Below are positions 58,807 to 64,000 of a stretch of DNA of 64,000 bases, piece after piece; position 1 is the stretch's first letter; each line of letters begins with the position of its first letter. The notes under the pieces were generated by a model. That model did no database searches and was not told the DNA's origin. It saw only the letters and a list, made by a program, of their open reading frames with translations. The position numbers were made by a program, and so were the translations under genes. The stretch is from Strongylocentrotus purpuratus (taxonomy: Eukaryota > Echinodermata > Echinoidea > Camarodonta > Strongylocentrotidae): contig NW_022145597.1 in assembly GCF_000002235.5 (NCBI RefSeq), forward strand, positions 23,824,923 to 23,888,922. Reading direction: 5' to 3'.

Positions 58807-59794
58807 AGACTTATATTTAGGTAAATTTTTAACCAGTTAGTGTAAATGTATTTAAACAAAATTTGGCTCCAGACAAACAAACAAAAGAAGGGCAAGCCAA
58901 AAGTATTCATCTGGGGCCACATGGAACAGCCATTAGTCTAAGTTTTTGGACAACCCATCCTGTGTGATGAAATAAACAAGGGTTTCAAATGGGATGTTCG
59001 AGAACTTAAATAATTATGATTATTTCGAGAAACTGACCCAGGATGTCCCAAACCTTACAAGTTTTATGAGATTTTGAATGTAAATTGACATCAAAAGTAT
59101 CACATAATAATAATATCTTGATAGTTCGTTCCTGTTTTCACGAAGTGAAGAAAATCTGCACGCAAATTGTATGGGATTATCATTCACTACCGTCAATTCG
59201 TGAAAATAGGGACAAATTTGTTTATCTAAGCTTCAGTAGTACTTGCAAATTTAATCATCATATCAAGGGGTTTAATATGTATATTAGTCATCAAAGAATG
59301 GGACAAAATAGCTTGGACTTGGCCCAGACAATCAACATTATTACAAGTGATGTCATATTTCTTTCACAGCTTAATATGCAATCACTGAGCTAAACCCAAC
59401 ATTGATCCGCCCAGCGAGGCCCATTAGGCATTTAATTCCTGGTCATTTTCCGGCGCATTACCGCTCTTGTGTGAATTTCATTACAAATGTCATGGATTTT
59501 TCAATCATTAGCCATAGTAATGTACATGTATTTGATGGATTAATAGTTAATTTGCCAGGGATTTCTATTCAATTGATGTAATAGTATATGTATAATCCAA
59601 GAAATGGTATTTATTTGAAGTGGTTGACATTCAGCATGTGTACATGTACAATGTATTAAAAATAGGAACAAGATGGCATTTGTGCATGACAATAAAGAAA
59701 TTCATTATTTCTATGATTAGAAAATACCCATTATGAATAAATGGGGTCTATTAAATCTCTCTTTGCTTCATAAACCTGCTCTAGCTGTGTACTA

Positions 59795-60195
59795 TGTTGA
59801 TTGTGAAGATTCTCATAATGCGAGATAAAGTCCTTTTGCAGTTCTAAGCTTTCTCTGGTTGTTATGATATGTTGCTTGTGAGAATTCTTCACAAACTACA
59901 TTAAAAGCCCTTTTGCATCTAATAAACATCTTGAGCCTATCTACTGTGCTTTTTAAATGAAGATTCTTTACAAAATAGTTAAAGTCCTTTGGCACCCCCA
60001 GGTGTATGACATATGTTTTTGTGAAAAATTTTCACAATATGCATTAAAGTCCTTTTGCATCTCGTGAAAATCTCCATCTATCTAATCTACTGTTCATGAA
60101 AATTCTTCAAAAACGCCTTGTAACCCTTTTGCAACTCCCAGTTTTCTCAAGCTGTCCACTGTGTAGTTTGTGACGATTCTTCACCAATAAGTCAC
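59795..60195. repeat. Degenerate ~80-bp tandem repeat, about five units
   Basis: Recurring core GATTCTTCACAAA...TTAAAGTCCTTTTGCATCTC at roughly 59805, 59880, 59960, 60030 and 60100, with a partial at 60175. Units diverge in length and sequence. Confidence 0.75.
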
Positions 60196-60939
60196 ACAAC
60201 CATTCCATTCCCGATTGAAATTGTCCCCCGAATTCTAATAAAAAACTTAAATGTCTCACAGAGACTCAGCAATGCTCTCAAAATTGAAATGAAATCTCCC
60301 GTCATCTGCTTGCAACACTGAGAGGTGAGAGTATTATTGGATTGGAGATAGAGTGCTTGGTTATTTCGGGATATCTCTTCATCTGCAAGACTGTCATGCC
60401 CACGGTTTTCTTTCCAATATGATGCAAACTTTTGTGTGTAGAGATTTAGTATGTGCTACATGTATGCAGAGGCCAACCCCCTCCCCCCACCCCACCCCAC
60501 CCCCCCACCCCCCCCCCCCCCCCCCCCCCATAGTGGTGAAGCTCATGTAAGCTCACCAATATAAACATGTTTTCATCTTTTTAAACAATATTGGTTATTT
60601 TACATGACTTTTTATTTAGTATTGATGTAGCTACACAATATATATATCTTTTTGGGGGGTATTTGGAATTTGATAATTAGATATTCATGAAGACTCTGTA
60701 CCTCTGCCCCGTTTGGGAAACATGTATGTACATGCAGTGTACTTCTCCATCTACAAATTATTGCAAAACACAGTGAAATCATACGTGCATGTAGGTACGC
60801 ATTGGCTAATTTTAAACTGATAAAAATAGTTGCTTTGTTTCATTGGAACTCTGTTGGGGGGAGGGGCAAACAGCTGACAGCCCCCCCCCCCCTCTTCAGT
60901 CCATGTATTTTGCTTTGAATGCTATAGGATAAGAAAACC

Positions 60940-61260
60940 ACTTCTCTCTCAACATGAATGTCCTACCATCTGCCCACCCTCAACATATAGTGAAAAATAA
61001 AGCTTGAGAGAGAGATATAAATGAATGTTGTGTCAAATATTAGTAATCCTGTAAAGAATGGGGGCAAAAATCTATTCGCCCACCCCCAATTTGTTTCCCT
61101 GCTGGCTCAAGAAAGTGATAAATCTCTCTTTTAAGACTAAACCTTGCCAGACAAACAACCTCCCCTCTCAACATGAATGTCAAACCATACGCCCACACTC
61201 AACATAGAGACGAACATAGCTCGAGAGAGATAGAAAGGAATTCAAGAGAATGTGCCTAAT
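60940..61260. repeat. ~220-bp tandem duplication
   Basis: CTCTCAACATGAATGTC, CATCTGCCCACCCTCAACAT-type and GCTTGAGAGAGAGATA-type sequences recur at ~60945 and ~61165 with substitutions. Confidence 0.65.
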
Positions 61261-62759
61261 ATCAGTCATCCTGAAAAGCATCAAATCGCTCTGACATTTG
61301 AAGAGACACGCCTCATGTACAAAGCCGACCCTCTTAGCCTTATTCCAAACATGTTTTGGACCGAACCACGACACACAGCGATGTGTTCAGACTTCAAAAC
61401 TCCATCGTTGTTTGTAAATAATGTATATGCACTTCCACATAGTATTTAAAAAATCATCCAGTATCCAAATTCAATTGAATACTCTAATTATGCCATTTTT
61501 AAAATTAGCACATGGCTTAGCTAAGTAAAATGGCTTATGTCTTATTCAGCTCACATCTATAAGTATTTTACTAGAGGAGACCAACTTAAGTTAAAATACT
61601 TACCGATGTTCATTGTGATGTCACATAGCAAATCCATCATTATGCATAATAAATGTGCTCCATTATATGTGTGCTTATATTAATTTGCTTGTGTCTGCGT
61701 AGGTTTGAAATATAACCTGCTTATGAAAAGAACATACATGCCAATCAAGGCAAAATAATTGACTTAGGTCTACTAGGGAGCTGTCATAACCTTACTGTAA
61801 ATTAATTATCCAAAAGCTTCAATTGCATACAGAAGTTGACTTTTTAACTAAGCCAACCCCACCATAAAATATTCATATTTCTGACATTATACTGACCTGG
61901 CAATCATAATTTGGTAAGGCTTTTCATTCACATCATTTGGAAATTCACACCATTAAAAGACAATATGATGTTGGATGACAAAGAGGAAAGTGATACTGCT
62001 ACAATGTTAATTACTGAGGTATCAGATTCCACACCTATTTCCCTGCTCATTCGGACAGATAATTGCCAAGGGGGTTCAACAATCTAATGAATTCTTCCTT
62101 CTGTCCTTCGCAAAAAACAATCACAAGATTGTCTTTGTTTCCACCATCCCATCTCAAATTCCCTTTTCCATTCCCCTGTCCATCTGCAGACAAAGACTCA
62201 TATATCACCCAAGTCTGGGCCTGAAATATGGTTTGTTTACATATCAAACATCTTCCATACATTCAAAAACATGGTGATCATCGTCTGCACGGTTGCGTTC
62301 ATACTACACCTTAATTTCTGATTCCAAGAAGATGGGTTGAAATGATATTTGGTTGATCCCTTCTGATATTTGAGGTTTGTTTTCTTCAGCTTCATAAAAA
62401 TTGTCTGACTTTATGATGTGGTAGGTAAATAGGAAAATCATGATAAATAAGAGATAATAAATTTCTTAACAAAATACATGATTGCATTGCAAACTGTCCT
62501 CATATTATACAAAAAAACCTTGGGAGAAGAAAAAAAAGAAGCTAATAGTTCTGTTGACTGTAGACTATTAATTTTTAAGTGCTAGAAAAAGCTAATTCAC
62601 TGAAAAGCATCTCTTACTTACTAACAGTGAATACTAACCCTTTTCTTTCTTTAATGTATGAAACATCTTATCCTTACATATATTGAGAGAACCATAATAT
62701 ATGCCATGTTGGTATTTTGGGGGTTTCTAGATTATCCTTCCTTGCAACTATTCTTGAGC

Positions 62760-62823
62760 CTGCTAAGAGCCAGAACGTGTTAAAATATATGAGTATATTA
62801 ATGCCCTTCAGGCGCCAAACAGA
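62760..62823. repeat. Hairpin repeat family, copy 10
   Basis: Left arm CTGCTAAGAGCCAGAACGTG; right arm TTAATGCCCTTCAGGCGCCA then AACAG. The only full copy seen beyond 22 kb. Confidence 0.7.
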
Positions 62824-64000
62824 CTGTAAAAAAAATTATGCAAATATCCTGATGTGAACAGAGCCAGTATCTCCATGATTGTAGACTTTAACTCTGTAGA
62901 TGAGAACCATCTTCCAATATGCTGGGACAACAGCATGTTCAATAATTAGACGCTTCTCTTGTTTACATAAAACATGCTCAGGCAAGATATTATTTCCAAC
63001 TGATTGAATTTTCAAACATGGTCCTTCTCTCCCACCCCCCCCCCCCCCCCCAAAAAAAAAAATCTTGGTTATCATGCTACAAAGTGGAAGGCAAGCCTAC
63101 TTTTAGCTGTTGCCATGGTATTTGCTTCTTAACCACTCAGATAGCTAAATAGTTGTATTCCCTCTAGCTTACCTCCCCCCTCCCCAACCACTTTTGTATC
63201 TCCAGTATATTACTGCCCTAACCCCCCCCCCCCCCATCACCATTGTTGGCATTATGCCTGTCAGACTTCTATCCACCTCGTTCTCTCTTGTTCATTTCTC
63301 TCTCCTAACCCTTTCCCTTTACCATCCCCTCTGTACTCTTTTTCTCCCCTTCCTCTCCCCTTCCTCTTCCCTTACACACGTATGTTCTCTGTCTCTGTCC
63401 TCAAAACCCTCCACCCCCCCCCCCCCAACCAATTAAATTCTGTCTCTGGACTCTCGTCTATTGTCAGGTATGTGCCACATGAGTCATTGTAAACATACTG
63501 TAAGAGCCTGTTTCGGGAGAGCCCAGGCGAGGATAAACCTCTACCCTGAAATGGATCTATATTTCTCTGCAAGTACAGTAGTCCCAGACATTCAGGTAAA
63601 CACATTAACCAATTCAAATAGCACTTTGAGGGAATACACTTGACGGCGGTTCTGTGCATCACTGTATGCTCCATAAAACACAGGTCTCTACCACCTTTAT
63701 CTCATCCAAGAGAGAGAAATCTTCTGATATGATCAACGACTTCTTTAGCATTACATGAACGCATATAATAACTATATGGTCACATTCAGAAATTTTCATT
63801 CTTGGGGTAAAACAAATGGATATAAGTATGCAATTTTATTTTGGGGGTAAAACAAATGAATAAAAAGGGTAACATTGCTTGGAATTGCACACCCAAGAAG
63901 TTAGTTACAAGGTCATACACAGAGTTGGAATAATTAATGAATGATCATGAACTTGTGTTTTTTCTAGGTAAATCCATAAGTGAAGACAAAAATTATAATC

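Larger units (their letters stand above)
57664..64000. other. Upstream intron or 5' flank; first exon(s) not found
   Basis: Repeat-rich: an interspersed repeat, G/C/T homopolymers, a degenerate ~80-bp tandem repeat and a ~220-bp duplication. A coding segment of the DPLDYE...DP type expected before exon 57281 was not seen, so it is probably beyond 64000 or too diverged to spot by eye. Confidence 0.5.

Noticed and set aside
59795..60195. Regular repeats that could suggest a CRISPR-like array
   Set aside because: Units diverge along their full length, with no conserved repeat/variable spacer pattern, and the DNA is from an animal.
63372..63674. Minus-strand open frame with exon-like AGAAATATAGATCCATTTCAG piece
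   Set aside because: An AG and a GT bracket a 22-nt piece, but it fits no DOCK sequence or phase; too weak to call.

Overview
This is eukaryotic, intron-rich, AT-rich DNA from a marine invertebrate animal. An echinoderm or another invertebrate deuterostome fits best, judged from the protein, the long poly-C/poly-G runs, the abundant ATC/GAT microsatellites and the TACATGTA palindromes. This assignment is inferred; no search was run. No bacterial-type genes, rRNA genes, CRISPR arrays or intact transposase genes were seen.

One gene fills the window, on the minus strand: a DOCK9/10/11-type (zizimin, DOCK-D) guanine-nucleotide exchange factor. I could trace 26 core exons from 57370 down to 10108. 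They join in one frame for about 1183 codons, and every junction has GT...AG ends and matching phase. In transcript order they encode the DOCK-C/D N-terminal region (57.4-56.5 kb), a split PH domain (56.0-44.1 kb), a linker (43.4-39.0 kb), the DHR1/C2 membrane-binding domain (38.5-28.7 kb) and the helical repeat region (28.1-10.1 kb). The first ~90 residues lie upstream of 57370, unidentified or beyond 64000. The catalytic DHR2 domain lies beyond position 1.

Six further short exons of 24-66 nt have good splice sites, a length divisible by three and fitting phase. They cluster at three places: three between 22.1 and 12.5 kb in the helical region, one at 30.0 kb inside the C2 region, and two at 8.5 and 3.6 kb just after the last core exon. 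They look like optional cassette exons. A ~290-nt CU-rich tract (in the RNA sense) follows the donor that begins the three-microexon intron.

The most unusual structure is recurrent local duplication of exon pieces. Five core exons (10.1, 36.7, 38.3, 39.0 and 42.3 kb) have one or two nearby partial copies that keep one splice site and part of the coding sequence, mostly decayed. One copy, 41995-42108, keeps both splice sites and carries an in-frame stop, so it is a candidate poison exon.

The introns hold many dispersed repeats: a ~65-75 bp hairpin family (10 copies), a 91-bp-arm inverted repeat next to an exon donor, MITE-like elements (one split by another repeat), a tRNA-like SINE relic, a LINE 3' fragment, several 130-330 bp tandem duplications and many microsatellites. 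Three GC-richer, repeat-free intronic blocks (45.1, 46.3 and 48.2 kb) are candidate enhancers.
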